Shown: one piece after another, positions 48,108 to 62,200 of the stretch
Numbering within the stretch: the first letter of the stretch is position 1
Layout: each line of letters starts with the position of its first letter
Origin: Acanthornis magna
Taxonomy: Eukaryota > Chordata > Aves > Passeriformes > Acanthizidae
Length of the DNA stretch: 64,000 nucleotides
Assembly (NCBI GenBank): GCA_036785705.1
Contig: JAWUZG010000056.1
Location: forward strand, 8,619,001-8,683,000
Direction of reading: 5' to 3'
Program-made: the position numbers and the translations under genes
The notes under the pieces: model-generated
Told to the model about the DNA's origin: nothing
Database searches by the model: none
What the model saw: only the letters and a program-made list of their open reading frames with translations

Positions 48108-51100
48108 TGGGGCTGGAAAGGGCCTGCCAAGGCCATCGCAGCAGTGCCCCAACATTGCTGCTCCTCCATCTTTCTGATAGGGAAAACTTAGGTATTGGGC
48201 TTGGGTAATTAACTAGGCTAGGGTTAGGGTTACGCCTAGGGTTAGGCTTAGGAGATCTAAAGGGCCTCGAACTCCAGGAACACCAGGGCTGGAAAGGGCC
48301 TGCCAAGGCAAACGCGGCAAGGCCCCATCATGGCTGCTCCCACACCTTTCTGATCTGGTCACCCCACATGAGTGGGCACCTCGGCCCCTGCCACCAGCTG
48401 CCATTTGGCCTAGAGTTAGGGTTGAGAGATTTAAAGAGTTACAAGCTCCGGGAACACTGGGGCTGGAAAGGGCCTGCCAAGGCCATCGCAGCAGTGCCCC
48501 AACATTGCTGCTCCTCCATCTGTCTGATAGGGAAAACTTAGGTACTGGGCTTGGGTAATTATCTAGGCTAGGGTTAGGGTTACGCCTAGGGTTAGGGTTA
48601 GGAGATCTAAAGGGCCTCGAGCTCCAGGAACACCAAAGCTGGAAAGGGCCTGCCAAGGCAAACGCGGCAAGGCCCCATCATGGCTGCTCCCACACCTTTC
48701 TGATCTGGACACCCCACAGGGTTGGGCACCTCGGCCACTGCCACCAGCTGCCATTTGGCCTAGTGTTAGGGTTGAGAGATCTAAAGAGACTCGAGCTCCT
48801 GGAACACTGGGGCTGGAAAGAGCCTGCCAAGGCCATTGCAGCAGTGCCCCAACATTGCTGCTCCTCCATCTGTCTGATAGGGAAAACTTAGGTACTGGGC
48901 TCGGGTAATTAACTAGGCTAGGGTTAGGGTTACGCCTAGGGTTAGGGTTAGGAGATCTAAAGGGCCTCGAGCTCCAGGAACACCAAAGCTGGAAATGGCC
49001 TGCCAAGCCAACGCGGCAAGGCCCCGTCATGGCTGCTCCCACACCTTTCTGATCTGGACACGCCACAGGGTTGGGCACCTCGGCCCCTGCCACCAGCTGC
49101 CATTTGGCCTAGAGTTAGGGTTGAGAGATCTAAAGACCCTCGAGCTCTGGGAACACTGGGGCTGGAAAGGGCCTGCCAAGGCCATCGCAGCAGTGCCCCA
49201 ACACTGCTGCTCCCACACCTTTCTGATAGGGAAAACCCAGGCATTGGGCTTGGGTAAATAACTAGGTGTAGGGGTAGGGTTATGCCAAGGCTTAGCATTA
49301 GGAGATCTAAAGGGCCTCGAGCTCCGGGAACACCAAAGCTGGAAGGGCCTGCCAAGGCAAACGCGGCAAGACCCCATCATGGCTGCTCCCACACCTTTCT
49401 GATCTGGTCACCCCACATGAGTGGGCACCTCGGCCCCGGCCACCAGCTGCCATTTGGCCTAGAGTTAGGGTTGAGAGATTTAAAGAGTTACAAGCTCCGG
49501 GAACACTGGGGCAGGAAAGGGCCTGCCAAGGCCATCGCAGCAGTGCCCCAACATTGCTGCTCCTCCATCTGTCTGATAGGGAAAACTTAGGTACTGGGCT
49601 TGGGTAATTAACTAGGCTAGGGTTAGGGTTACGCCTAGGGTTAGGGTTAGGAGATCTAAAGGGCCTCGAGCTCCAGGAACACCAAAGCTGGAAAGGGCCT
49701 GCCAAGGCAAACGCGGCAAGGCCCCATCATGGCTGCTCCCACACCTTTCTGATCTGGACACGCCACAGGGTTGGGCACCTCGGCCCCTGCCACCAGCTGC
49801 CATTTGGCCTAGTGTTAGGGTTGAGAGATCTAAAGAGACTCGAGCTCTGGGAACACTGGGGCTGGAAAGGGCCTGCCAAGGCCATCGCAGCAGTGCCCCA
49901 ACATTGCTGCTCCTCCATCTTTCTGATAGGGAAAACCTAGGTACTGGGCTCGGGTAATTAACTAGGCTAGGGTTAGGGTTACGCCTAGGGTTAGGGTTAG
50001 GAGATCTAAAGGGCCTCGAGCTCCAGGAACACCAGGGCTGGAAAGGGCCTGCCAAGGCAAATGCGGCAAGGCTCCATCATGCCTGCTCCCACACCTTTCT
50101 GATCTGGACACCCCACATGGGCGGGCACCTCAGCCCCTGCCACCAGCTTCCATTTGGCCTAGAGTAAGGGTTGAGAGATCTAAAGACCCTCGAGCTCTGG
50201 GAACACTGGGGCTGGAAAGAGCCTGCCAAGGCCATTGCAACAGTGCCCCAACATTGCTGCTCCTCCGTCTTTCTGATAGGAAAAACCCAGGCATTGGGCT
50301 TGGGTAAATAACTAGGTGTAGGGGTAGGGTTATGCCTAGGCTTAGCATTAGGAGATCTAAAGGGCCTCGAGCTCCGGGAACACCAAAGCTGGAAAGGGCC
50401 TGCCAAGGCAAACGCGGCAAGGCCCCATCATGGCTGCTCCCACACCTTTCTGATCTGGACACGCCACAGGGTTGGGCACCTCGGCCCCTGCCTCCAGCTG
50501 CCATTTGGCCTAGTGTTAGGGTTGAGAGATCTAAAGAGACTCGAGCTCCTGGAACACTGGGGCTGGAAAGGGCCTGCCAAGGCCATCGCAGCAGTGCCCC
50601 AGCATTGCTACTCCTCCATCTTTCTGATAGAGAAAACCTAGGTACTGGGCTTGGGTAATTAACTAGGCTAGGGTTAGGGTTACGCCTAGGGTTAGGCTTA
50701 GGAGATCTAAAGGGCCTCGAGCTCCAGGAACACCAGGGCTGGAAAGGGCCTGCCAAGGCAAACGCGGCAAGGCCCCATCATGGCTGCTCCCACACCTTTC
50801 TGATCTGGACACGCCACAGGGTTGGGCACCTCGGCCACTGCCACCAGCTGCCATTTGGCCTAGTGTTAGGGTTGAGAGATCTAAAGAGACTCGAGCTCCT
50901 GGAACACTGGGGCTGGAAAGGGCCTGCCAAGACCATCGCAGCAGTGCCCCAACACTGCTGCTCCCACACCTTTCTGATAGGGAAAACCCAGGCATTGGGC
51001 TTGGGTAAATAACTAGGTGTAGGGGTAGGGTTATGCCAAGGCTTAGCATTAGGAGATCTAAAGGGCCTCGAGCTCCAGGAACACCAAAGCTGGAAAGGGC

Positions 51101-54100
51101 CTGCCAAGGCAAACGCGGCAAGACCCCATCATGGCTGCTCCCACACCTTTCTGATCTGGACACCCCACATGGGTGGGCACCTCGGCCCCGGCCACCAGCT
51201 GCCATTTGGCCTAGAATTAGGGTTGAGAGATTTAAAGAGTTACAAGCTCTGGGAACACTGGGGCTGGAAAGGGCCTGCCAAGGCCATTGCAACAGTGCCC
51301 CAACATTGCTGCTCCTCCATCTTTCTGATAGGGAAAACCTAGGTACTGGGCTAAGGGAAATTAACTAGGCTAGGGTTAGGGTTACACCTAGGGTTAGGGT
51401 TAGGAGATCTAAAGGGCCTCGAGCTCCAGGAACACCAGGGCTGGAAAGGGCCTGCCAAGGCAAACGCGGCAAGGCCCCATCATGCCTGCTCCCACACCTT
51501 TCTGATCTGGACACGCCACAGGGTTGGGCACCTCAGCCCCTGCCACCAGCTGCCATTTGGCCTAGAGTTAGGGTTGAGAGACCTAAAGAGACTCGAGCTC
51601 CTGGAACACTGGGGCTGGAAAGGGCCTGCCAAGGCCATCGCAGCAGTGCCCTAACACTGCTGCTGCCACACCTTTCTGATAGGGAAAACCCAGGCATTGG
51701 GCTTGGGTAAATAACTAGGTGTAGGGGTAGGGTTATGCCTAGGCTTAGCATTAGGAGATCTAAAGGGCCTCGAGCTCCAGGAACACCAGGGCTGGAAAGG
51801 GCCTGCCAAGGCAAACGCGGCAAGGCCCCATCATGGCTGCTCCCACACCTTTCTGATCTGGACACGCCACAGGGTTTGGCACCTCGGCCCCTGCCACCAG
51901 CTGCCATTTGGCCTAGTGTTAGGGTTGAGAGATCTAAAGAGACTCGAGCTCCTGGAACACTGGGGCTGGAAAGGGCCTGCCAAGGCCATCGCAGCAGTGC
52001 CCCAACATTGCTGCTCCTCCATCTTTCTGATAGGGAAAAACAAGGTACTGGGCTCGGATAATTAACTAGGCTAGGGTTAGGGTTACGCCTAGGGTTAGGG
52101 TTAGGAGATCTAAAGGGCCTCGAGCTCCAGGAACACCAGGGCTGGAAAGGGCCTGCCAAGGCAAACGCGGCAAGACCCCATCATGGCTGCTCTCACACCT
52201 TTCTGATCTGGACACCCCACATGGGTGGGCACCTCGGCCCCTGCCACCAGCTGCCATTTGGCCTAGAGTTAGGGTTGAGAGATTTAAAGAGTTACAAGCT
52301 CCGGGAACACTGGGGCTGGAAAGGGCCTGCCAAGGACATCGCAGCAGTGCCCCAACATTGCTGCTCCTCCATCTTTCTGATAGGGAAAACCAAGGTACTG
52401 GGCTCGGGTAATTAACTAGGCTAGGGTTAGGGTTACGCCTAGGGTTAGGGTTAGGAGATCTAAAGGGCCTCGAGCTCCAGGAACACCAGGGCTGGAAAGG
52501 GCCTGCCAAGGCAAACGCGGCAAGGCCCCATCATGGCTGCTCCCACACCTTTCTGATCTGGACACCCCACATGGGTGGGCACCTCAGCCCCTGCCACCAG
52601 CTGCCATTTGGCCTAGAGTTAGGGTTGAGAGATCTAAAGACCCTCGAGCTCCTGGAACACTGGGGCTGGAAAGAGCCTGCCAAGGCCATTGCAACAGTGC
52701 CCCAACATTGCTGCTCCTCCGTCTTTCTGATAGGAAAAACCCAGGCATTGGGCTTGGGTAAATAACTAGGTGTAGGGGTAGGGTTATGCCTAGGCTTAGC
52801 ATTAGGAGATCTAAAGGGCCTCGAGCTCCGGGAACACCAAAGCTGGAAAGGGCCTGCCAAGGCAAACGCGGCAAGGCCCCATCATGGCTGCTCCCACACC
52901 TTTCTGATCTGGACACGCCACAGGGTTGGGCACCTGGGCCCCTGCCTCCAGCTGCCATTTGGCCTAGAGTTAGGGTTGAGAGATCTAAAGAGACTCGAGC
53001 TCCTGGAACACTGGGGCTGGAAAGGGCCTGCCAAGGCCATCGCAGCAGTGCCCCAGCATTGCTGCTCCTCCATCTTTCTGATAGGGAAAACTTAGGTACT
53101 GGGCTTGGGTAATTAACTAGGCTAGGGTTAGGGTTACGCCTAGGGTTAGGCTTAGGAGATCTAAAGGGCCTCGAGCTCCAGGAACACCAGGGCTGGAAAG
53201 GGCCTGCCAAGGCAAACGCGGCAAGGCCCCATCATGGCTGCTCCCACACCTTTCTGATCTGGACACGCCACAGGGTTTGGCACCTCGGCCCCTGCCACCA
53301 GCTGCCATTTGGCCTAGTGTTAGGGTTGAGAGATCTAAAGAGACTCGAGCTCCTGGAACACTGGGGCTGGAAAGGGCCTGCCAAGGCCATCGCAGCAGTG
53401 CCCCAACATTGCTGCTCCTCCATCTGTCTGATAGGGAAAAACAAGGTACTGGGCTCGGATAATTAACTAGGCTAGGGTTAGGGTTACGCCTAGGGTTAGG
53501 GTTAGGAGATCTAAAGGGCCTCGAGCTCCAGGAACACCAGGGCTGGAAAGGGCCTGCCAAGGCAAACGCGGCAAGACCCCATCATGGCTGCTCTCACACC
53601 TTTCTGATCTGGACACCCCACATGGGTGGGCACCTCGGCCCCTGCCACCAGCTGCCATTTGGCCTAGAGTTAGGGTTGAGAGATTTAAAGAGTTACAAGC
53701 TCCGGGAACACTGGGGCTGGAAAGGGCCTGCCAAGGACATCGCAGCAGTGCCCCAACATTGCTGCTCCTCCATCTTTCTGATAGGGAAAACCAAGGTACT
53801 GGGCTCGGGTAATTAACTAGGCTAGGGTTAGGGTTACGCCTAGGGTTAGGGTTAGGAGATCTAAAGGGCCTCGAGCTCCAGGAACACCAGGGCTGGAAAG
53901 GGCCTGCCAAGGCAAACGCGGCAAGGCCCCATCATGCCTGCTCCCACACCTTTCTGATCTGGACACCCCACATGGGTGGGCACCTCAGCCCCTGCCACCA
54001 GCTGCCATTTGGCCTAGAGTTAGGGTTGAGAGATCTAAAGACCCTCGAGCTCTGGGAACACTGGGGCTGGAAAGAGCCTGCCAAGGCCATTGCAACAGTG

Positions 54101-56540
54101 CCCCAACATTGCTGCTCCTCCGTCTTTCTGATAGGAAAAACCCAGGCATTGGGCTTGGGTAAATAACTAGGTGTAGGGGTAGGGTTATGCCTAGGCTTAG
54201 CATTAGGAGATCTAAAGGGCCTCGAGCTCCAGGAACACCAAAGCTGGAAAGGGCCTGCCAAGGCAAACGCGGCAAGGCCCCATCATGGCTGCTCCCACAC
54301 CTTTCTGATCTGGACACGCCACAGGGTTGGGCACCTGGGCCCCTGCCTCCAGCTGCCATTTGGCCTAGAGTTAGGGTTGAGAGATCTAAAGAGACTCGAG
54401 CTCCTGGAACACTGGGGCTGGAAAGGGCCTGCCAAGGCCATCGCAGCAGTGCCCCAGCATTGCTGCTCCTCCATCTTTCTGATAGGGAAAACTTAGGTAC
54501 TGGGCTTGGGTAATTAACTAGGCTAGGGTTAGGGTTACGCCTAGGGTTAGGCTTAGGAGATCTAAAGGGCCTCGAGCTCCAGGAACACCAGGGCTGGAAA
54601 GGGCCTGCCAAGGCAAACGCGGCAAGGCCCCATCATGGCTGCTCCCACACCTTTCTGATCTGGACACGCCACAGGGTTGGGCACCTCGGCCCCTGCCACC
54701 AGCTGCCATTTGGCCTAGTGTTAGGGTTGAGAGATCTAAAGAGACTCGAGCTCCTGGAACACTGGGGCTGGAAAGGGCCTGCCAAGACCATCGCAGCAGT
54801 GCCCCAACACTGCTGCTCCCACACCTTTCTGATAGGGAAAACCCAGGCATTGGGCTTGGGTAAATAACTAGGTGTAGGGGTAGGGTTATGCCTAGGCTTA
54901 GCATTAGGAGATCTAAAGGGCCTCGAGCTCCAGGAACACCAAAGCTGGAAAGGGCCTGCCAAGGCAAACGCGGCAAGACCCCATCATGGCTGCTCCCACA
55001 CCTTTCTGATCTGGACACCCCACATGGGTGGGCACCTCGGCCCCGGCCACCAGCTGCCATTTGGCCTAGAGTTAGGGTTGAGAGATTTAAAGAGTTACAA
55101 GCTCTGGGAACACTGGGGCTGGAAAGGGCCTGCCAAGGCCATTGCAACAGTGCCCCAACATTGCTGCTCCTCCATCTTTCTGATAGGGAAAACCTAGGTA
55201 CTGGGCTAAGGGAAATTAACTAGGCTAGGGTTAGGGTTACACCTAGGGTTAGGGTTAGGAGATCTAAAGGGCCTCGAGCTCCAGGAACACCAGGGCTGGA
55301 AAGGGCCTGCCAAGGCAAATGCGGCAAGGCCCCATCATGGCTGCTCCCACACCTTTCTGATCTGGACACGCCACAGGGTTGGGCACCTCGGCCCCTGCCA
55401 CCAGCTGCCATTTGGCCTAGTGTTAGGGTTGAGAGATCTAAAGAGACTCGAGCTCCTGGAACACTGGGGCTGGAAAGGGCCTGCCAAGGCCATCGCAGCA
55501 GTGCCCCAACATTGCTGCTCCTCCATCTGTCTGATAGGGAAAACCAAGGTACTGGGCTCGGGTAATTAACTAGGCTAGGGTTAGGGTTACGCCTAGGGTT
55601 AGGGTTAGGAGATCTAAAGGGCCTCGAGCTCCAGGAACACCAAAGATGGAAAGGGCCTGCCAAGGCAAACGCGGCAAAGCCCCAAAATGGCTGCTCCCAC
55701 ACCTTTCTGATCTGGACACCCCACATGGATGGGCACCTCGGCCCCTGCCACCAGCTGCCATTTGGCCTAGAGTTAGGGTTGAGAGATCTAAAGACCCTCG
55801 AGCTCTAGGAACACTGGGGCTGGAAAGGGCCTGCCAAGGCCATCGCAGCAGTGCCCCAACACTGCTGCTCCCACACCTTTCTGATAGGGAAAACCCAGGC
55901 ATTGGGCTTGGATAAATAACTAGGTGTAGGGGTAGGGTTATGCCAAGGCTTAGCATTAGGAGATGTAAAGGGCCTCGAGCTCCAGGAACACCAGGGCTGG
56001 AAAGGGCCTGCCAAGGCAAACGCGGCAAGGCCCCATCATGGCTGCTCCCACACCTTTCTGATCTGGACACGCCACAGGGTTGGGCACCTCGGCCCCTGCC
56101 ACCAGCTGCCATTTGGCCTAGTGTTAGGGTTGAGAGATCTAAAGAGACTCGAGCTCCTGGAACACTGGGGCTGGAAAGGGCCTGCCAAGGCCATCGCCAC
56201 AGTGCCCCAACATTGCTGCTCCTCCATCTTTCTGATAGGGAAAACCCTGGTAATGGGCTCGGCTAATTAACTAGGCTAGGGTTAGGGTTACGCCTAGGGT
56301 TAGGGTTAGGAGATCTAAAGGGCCTCGAGCTCCAGGAACACCAGGGCTGGAAAGGGCCTGCCAAGGCAAATGCGGCAAGGCTCCATCATGCGTGCTCCCA
56401 CACCTTTCTGATCTGGACACCCCACATGGCTGGGCACCTCAGCCCCTGCCACCAGCTGCCATTTGGCCTAGAGTTAGGGTTGAGAGACCTAAAGAGACTC
56501 GAGCTCTGGGAACACTGGGGCTGGAAAGGGCCTGCCAAGG
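48108..56540 (+). repeat. 8,408-bp higher-order repeat, copy 2
   Basis: This is the right-hand partner of the copy at 39.70-48.11 kb. It ends when the pattern fails to restart: at about 56559 the sequence has CCCCAGCATTG where copy 2's start has CCCCAACATTG, and from there it follows a different unit order. Limits are within a few tens of bases. Confidence 0.85.
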
Positions 56541-56559
56541 CCATCGCAGCAGTGCCCCA

Positions 56560-58400
56560 GCATTGCTGCTCCTCCATCTTTCTGATAGGGAAAACTTAGG
56601 TACTGGGCTTGGGTAATTAACTAGGCTAGGGTTAGGGTTACGCCTAGGGTTAGGGTTAGGAGATCTAAAGGGCCTCGAGCTCCAGGAACACCAGGGCTGG
56701 AAAGGGCCTGCCAAGGCAAACGCGGCAAGGCCCCATCATGGCTGCTCCCACACCTTTCTGATCTGGACACGCCACAGGGTTGGGCACCTCGGCCCCTGCC
56801 ACCAGCTGCCATTTGGCCTAGTGTTAGGGTTGAGAGATCTAAAGAGACTCGAGCTCCTGGAACACTGGGGCTGGAAAGGGCCTGCCAAGACCATCGCAGC
56901 AGTGCCCCAACACTGCTGCTCCCACACCTTTCTGATAGGGAAAACCCAGGCATTGGGCTTGGGTAAATAACTAGGTGTAGGGGTAGGGTTATGCCTAGGC
57001 TTAGCATTAGGAGATCTAAAGGGCCTCAAGCTCCAGGAACACCAAAGCTGGAAAGGGCCTGCCAAGGCAAACGCGGCAAGACCCCATCATGGCTGCTCCC
57101 ACACCTTTCTGATCTGGACACCCCACATGAGTGGGCACCTCGGCCCCGGCCACCAGCTGCCATTTGGCCTAGAGTTAGGGTTGAGAGATTTAAAGAGTTA
57201 CAAGCTCTGGGAACACTGGGGCTGGAAAGGGCCTGCCAAGGCCATTGCAACAGTGCCCCAACATTGCTGCTCCTCCATCTTTCTGATAGGGAAAACCTAG
57301 GTACTGGGCTAAGGGAAATTAACTAGGCTAGGGTTAGGGTTACACCTAGGGTTAGGGTTAGGAGATCTAAAGGGCCTCGAGCTCCAGGAACACCAGGGCT
57401 GGAAAGGGCCTGCCAAGGCAAACGCGGCAAGGCCCCATCATGGCTGCTCCCACACCTTTCTGATCTGGACACGCCACAGGGTTGGGCACCTCGGCCCCTG
57501 CCACCAGCTGCCATTTGGCCTAGTGTTAGGGTTGAGAGATCTAAAGAGACTCGAGCTCCTGGAACACTGGGGCTGGAAAGGGCCTGCCAAGGCCATCGCA
57601 GCAGTGCCCCAACATTGCTGCTCCTCCATCTTTCTGATAGGGAAAACCAAGGTACTGGGCTCGGGTAATTAACTAGGCTAGGGTTAGGGTTACGCCTAGG
57701 GTTAGGGTTAGGAGATCTAAAGGGCCTCGAGCTCCAGGAACACCAAAGATGGAAAGGGCCTGCCAAGGCAAACGCGGCAAAGCCCCAACATGGCTGCTCC
57801 CACACCTTTCTGATCTGGACACGCCACATGGATGGGCACCTCGGCCCCGGCCACCAGCTGCCATTTGGCCTAGAGTTAGGGTTGAGAGATCTAAAGACCC
57901 TCGAGCTCTAGGAACACTGGGGCTGGAAAGGGCCTGCCAAGGCCATCGCAGCAGTGCCCCAACACTGCTGCTCCCACACCTTTCTGATAGGGAAAACCCA
58001 GGCATTGGGCTTGGATAAATAACTAGGTGTAGGGGTAGGGTTATGCCTAGGCTTAGCATTAGGAGATCTAAAGGGCCTCGAGCTCCAGGAACACCAGGGC
58101 TGGAAAGGGCCTGCCAAGGCAAACGCGGCAAGGCCCCATCATGGCTGCTCCCACACCTTTCTGATCTGGACACGCCACAGGGTTGGGCACCTCGGCCCCT
58201 GCCACCAGCTGCCATTTGGCCTAGTGTTAGGGTTGAGAGATCTAAAGAGACTCGAGCTCCTGGAACACTGGGGCTGGAAAGGGCCTGCCAAGGCCATCGC
58301 AGCAGTGCCCCAACACTGCTGCTCCCACACCTTTCTGATAGGGAAAACCCAGGCATTGGGCTTGGGTAAATAACTAGGTGTAGGCGTAGGAGTATGCCTA
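56560..58400 (+). repeat. Segment repeating 54.5-56.3 kb at 2,103-bp offset
   Basis: Unit variants seen from 54.5 to 56.3 kb, including the unusual GGGCTAAGGGAAATTAAC (55204 and 57307) and ACCAAAGATGGAAAGGG, recur 2,103 bp (six units) to the right. This is the piece that breaks the 8,408-bp rhythm after copy 2. Confidence 0.7.
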
Positions 58401-59299
58401 GGCTTAGCATTAGGAGATCTAAAGGGCTTCGAGCTCCAGGAACACCAAAGCTGGAAAGGGCCTGCCAAGGCAAACGCGGCAAGGCCCCATCATGGCTGCT
58501 CCCACACCTTTCTGATCTGGACACGCCACAGGGTTGGGCACCTCGGCCCCTGCCACCAGCTGCCATTTGGCCTAGTGTTAGGGTTGAGAGATCTAAAGAG
58601 ACTCGAGCTCCTGGAACACTGGGGCTGGAAAGGGCCTGCCAAGGCCATCGCAGCAGTGCCCCAACACTGCTGCTCCCACACCTTTCTGATAGGGAAAACC
58701 CAGGCATTGGGCTTGGGTAAATAACTAGGTGTAGGGGTAGGGTTATGCCTAGGCTTAGCATTAGGAGATCTAAAGGGCCTCGAGCTCCAGGAACACCAGG
58801 GCTGGAAAGGGCCTGCCAAGGCAAACGCGGCAAGACCCCATCATGGCTGCTCTCACACCTTTCTGATCTGGACACCCCACATGGGTGGGCACCTCGGCCC
58901 CGGCCACCAGCTGCCATTTGGCCTAGAGTTAGGGTTGAGAGATTTAAAGAGTTACAAGCTCCGGGAACACTGGGGCTGGAAAGGGCCTGCCAAGGCCATC
59001 GCAACAGTGCCCCAACATTGCTGCTCCTCCATCTTTCTGATAGGGAAAACCCTGGTAATGGGCTCGGCTAATTAACTAGGCTAGGGTTAGGGTTACGCCT
59101 AGGGTTAGGGTTAGGAGATCTAAAGGGCCTCGAGCTCCAGGAACACCAGGGCTGGAAAGGGCCTGCCAAGGCAAATGCGGCAAGGCTCCATCATGCGTGC
59201 TCCCACACCTTTCTGATCTGGACACCCCACATGGCTGGGCACCTCAGCCCCTGCCACCAGCTGCCATTTGGCCTAGAGTTAGGGTTGAGAGACCTAAAG

Positions 59300-62200
59300 A
59301 GACTCGAGCTCTGGGAACACTGGGGCTGGAAAGGGCCTGCCAAGGCCATCGCAGCAGTGCCCTAACACTGCTGCTCCTCCACCTTTCTGATAGGGAAAAC
59401 CCAGGCATTGGGCTTGGGTAAATAACTAGGTGTAGGGGTAGGGTTATGCCAAGGCTTAGCATTAGGAGATCTAAAGGGCCTCGAGCTCCAGGAACACCAG
59501 GGCTGGAAAGGGCCTGCCAAGGCAAACGCGGCAAGGCCCCATCATGGCTGCTCCCACACCTTTCTGATCTGGACACGCCACAGGGTTTGGCACCTCGGCC
59601 CCTGCCACCAGCTGCCATTTGGCCTAGTGTTAGGGTTGAGAGATCTAAAGAGACTCGAGCTCCTGGAACACTGGGGCTGGAAAGGGCCTGCCAAGGCCAT
59701 CGCAGCAGTGCCCCAACATTGCTGCTCCTCCATCTTTCTGATAGGGAAAAACAAGGTACTGGGCTCGGATAATTAACTAGGCTAGGGTTAGGGTTACGCC
59801 TAGGGTTACGCCTAGGGTTAGGAGATCTAAAGGGCCTCGAGCTCCAGGAACACCAGGGCTGGAAAGGGCCTGCCAAGGCAAACGCGGCAAGACCCCATCA
59901 TGGCTGCTCTCACACCTTTCTGATCTGGACACCCCACATGGGTGGGCACCTCGGCCCCTGCCACCAGCTGCCATTTGGCCTAGAGTTAGGGTTGAGAGAT
60001 TTAAAGAGTTACAAGCTCCGGGAACACTGGGGCTGGAAAGGGCCTGCCAAGGACATCGCAGCAGTGCCCCAACATTGCTGCTCCTCCATCTTTCTGATAG
60101 GGAAAACCAAGGTACTGGGCTCGGGTAATTAACTAGGCTAGGGTTAGGGTTACGCCTAGGGTTAGGGTTAGGAGATCTAAAGGGCCTCGAGCTCCAGGAA
60201 CACCAGGGCTGGAAAGGGCCTGCCAAGGCAAACGCGGCAAGGCCCCATCATGGCTGCTCCCACACCTTTCTGATCTGGACACCCCACATGGGTGGGCACC
60301 TCAGCCCCTGCCACCAGCTGCCATTTGGCCTAGAGTTAGGGTTGAGAGATCTAAAGACCCTCGAGCTCCTGGAACACTGGGGCTGGAAAGAGCCTGCCAA
60401 GGCCATTGCAACAGTGCCCCAACATTGCTGCTCCTCCGTCTTTCTGATAGGAAAAACCCAGGCATTGGGCTTGGGTAAATAACTAGGTGTAGGGGTAGGG
60501 TTATGCCTAGGCTTAGCATTAGGAGATCTAAAGGGCCTCGAGCTCCGGGAACACCAAAGCTGGAAAGGGCCTGCCAAGGCAAACGCGGCAAGGCCCCATC
60601 ATGGCTGCTCCCACACCTTTCTGATCTGGACACGCCACAGGGTTGGGCACCTGGGCCCCTGCCTCCAGCTGCCATTTGGCCTAGAGTTAGGGTTGAGAGA
60701 TCTAAAGAGACTCGAGCTCCTGGAACACTGGGGCTGGAAAGGGCCTGCCAAGGCCATCGCAGCAGTGCCCCAGCATTGCTGCTCCTCCATCTTTCTGATA
60801 GGGAAAACTTAGGTACTGGGCTTGGGTAATTAACTAGGCTAGGGTTAGGGTTACGCCTAGGGTTAGGCTTAGGAGATCTAAAGGGCCTCGAGCTCCAGGA
60901 ACACCAGGGCTGGAAAGGGCCTGCCAAGGCAAACGCGGCAAGGCCCCATCATGGCTGCTCCCACACCTTTCTGATCTGGACACGCCACAGGGTTTGGCAC
61001 CTCGGCCCCTGCCACCAGCTGCCATTTGGCCTAGTGTTAGGGTTGAGAGATCTAAAGAGACTCGAGCTCCTGGAACACTGGGGCTGGAAAGGGCCTGCCA
61101 AGGCCATCGCAGCAGTGCCCCAACATTGCTGCTCCTCCATCTGTCTGATAGGGAAAAACAAGGTACTGGGCTCGGATAATTAACTAGGCTAGGGTTAGGG
61201 TTACGCCTAGGGTTAGGGTTAGGAGATCTAAAGGGCCTCGAGCTCCAGGAACACCAGGGCTGGAAAGGGCCTGCCAAGGCAAACGCGGCAAGACCCCATC
61301 ATGGCTGCTCTCACACCTTTCTGATCTGGACACCCCACATGGGTGGGCACCTCGGCCCCTGCCACCAGCTGCCATTTGGCCTAGAGTTAGGGTTGAGAGA
61401 TTTAAAGAGTTACAAGCTCCGGGAACACTGGGGCTGGAAAGGGCCTGCCAAGGACATCGCAGCAGTGCCCCAACATTGCTGCTCCTCCATCTTTCTGATA
61501 GGGAAAACCAAGGTACTGGGCTCGGGTAATTAACTAGGCTAGGGTTAGGGTTACGCCTAGGGTTAGGGTTAGGAGATCTAAAGGGCCTCGAGCTCCAGGA
61601 ACACCAGGGCTGGAAAGGGCCTGCCAAGGCAAACGCGGCAAGGCCCCATCATGCCTGCTCCCACACCTTTCTGATCTGGACACCCCACATGGGTGGGCAC
61701 CTCAGCCCCTGCCACCAGCTGCCATTTGGCCTAGAGTTAGGGTTGAGAGATCTAAAGACCCTCGAGCTCTGGGAACACTGGGGCTGGAAAGAGCCTGCCA
61801 AGGCCATTGCAACAGTGCCCCAACATTGCTGCTCCTCCGTCTTTCTGATAGGAAAAACCCAGGCATTGGGCTTGGGTAAATAACTAGGTGTAGGGGTAGG
61901 GTTATGCCTAGGCTTAGCATTAGGAGATCTAAAGGGCCTCGAGCTCCAGGAACACCAAAGCTGGAAAGGGCCTGCCAAGGCAAACGCGGCAAGGCCCCAT
62001 CATGGCTGCTCCCACACCTTTCTGATCTGGACACGCCACAGGGTTGGGCACCTGGGCCCCTGCCTCCAGCTGCCATTTGGCCTAGAGTTAGGGTTGAGAG
62101 ATCTAAAGAGACTCGAGCTCCTGGAACACTGGGGCTGGAAAGGGCCTGCCAAGGCCATCGCAGCAGTGCCCCAGCATTGCTGCTCCTCCATCTTTCTGAT

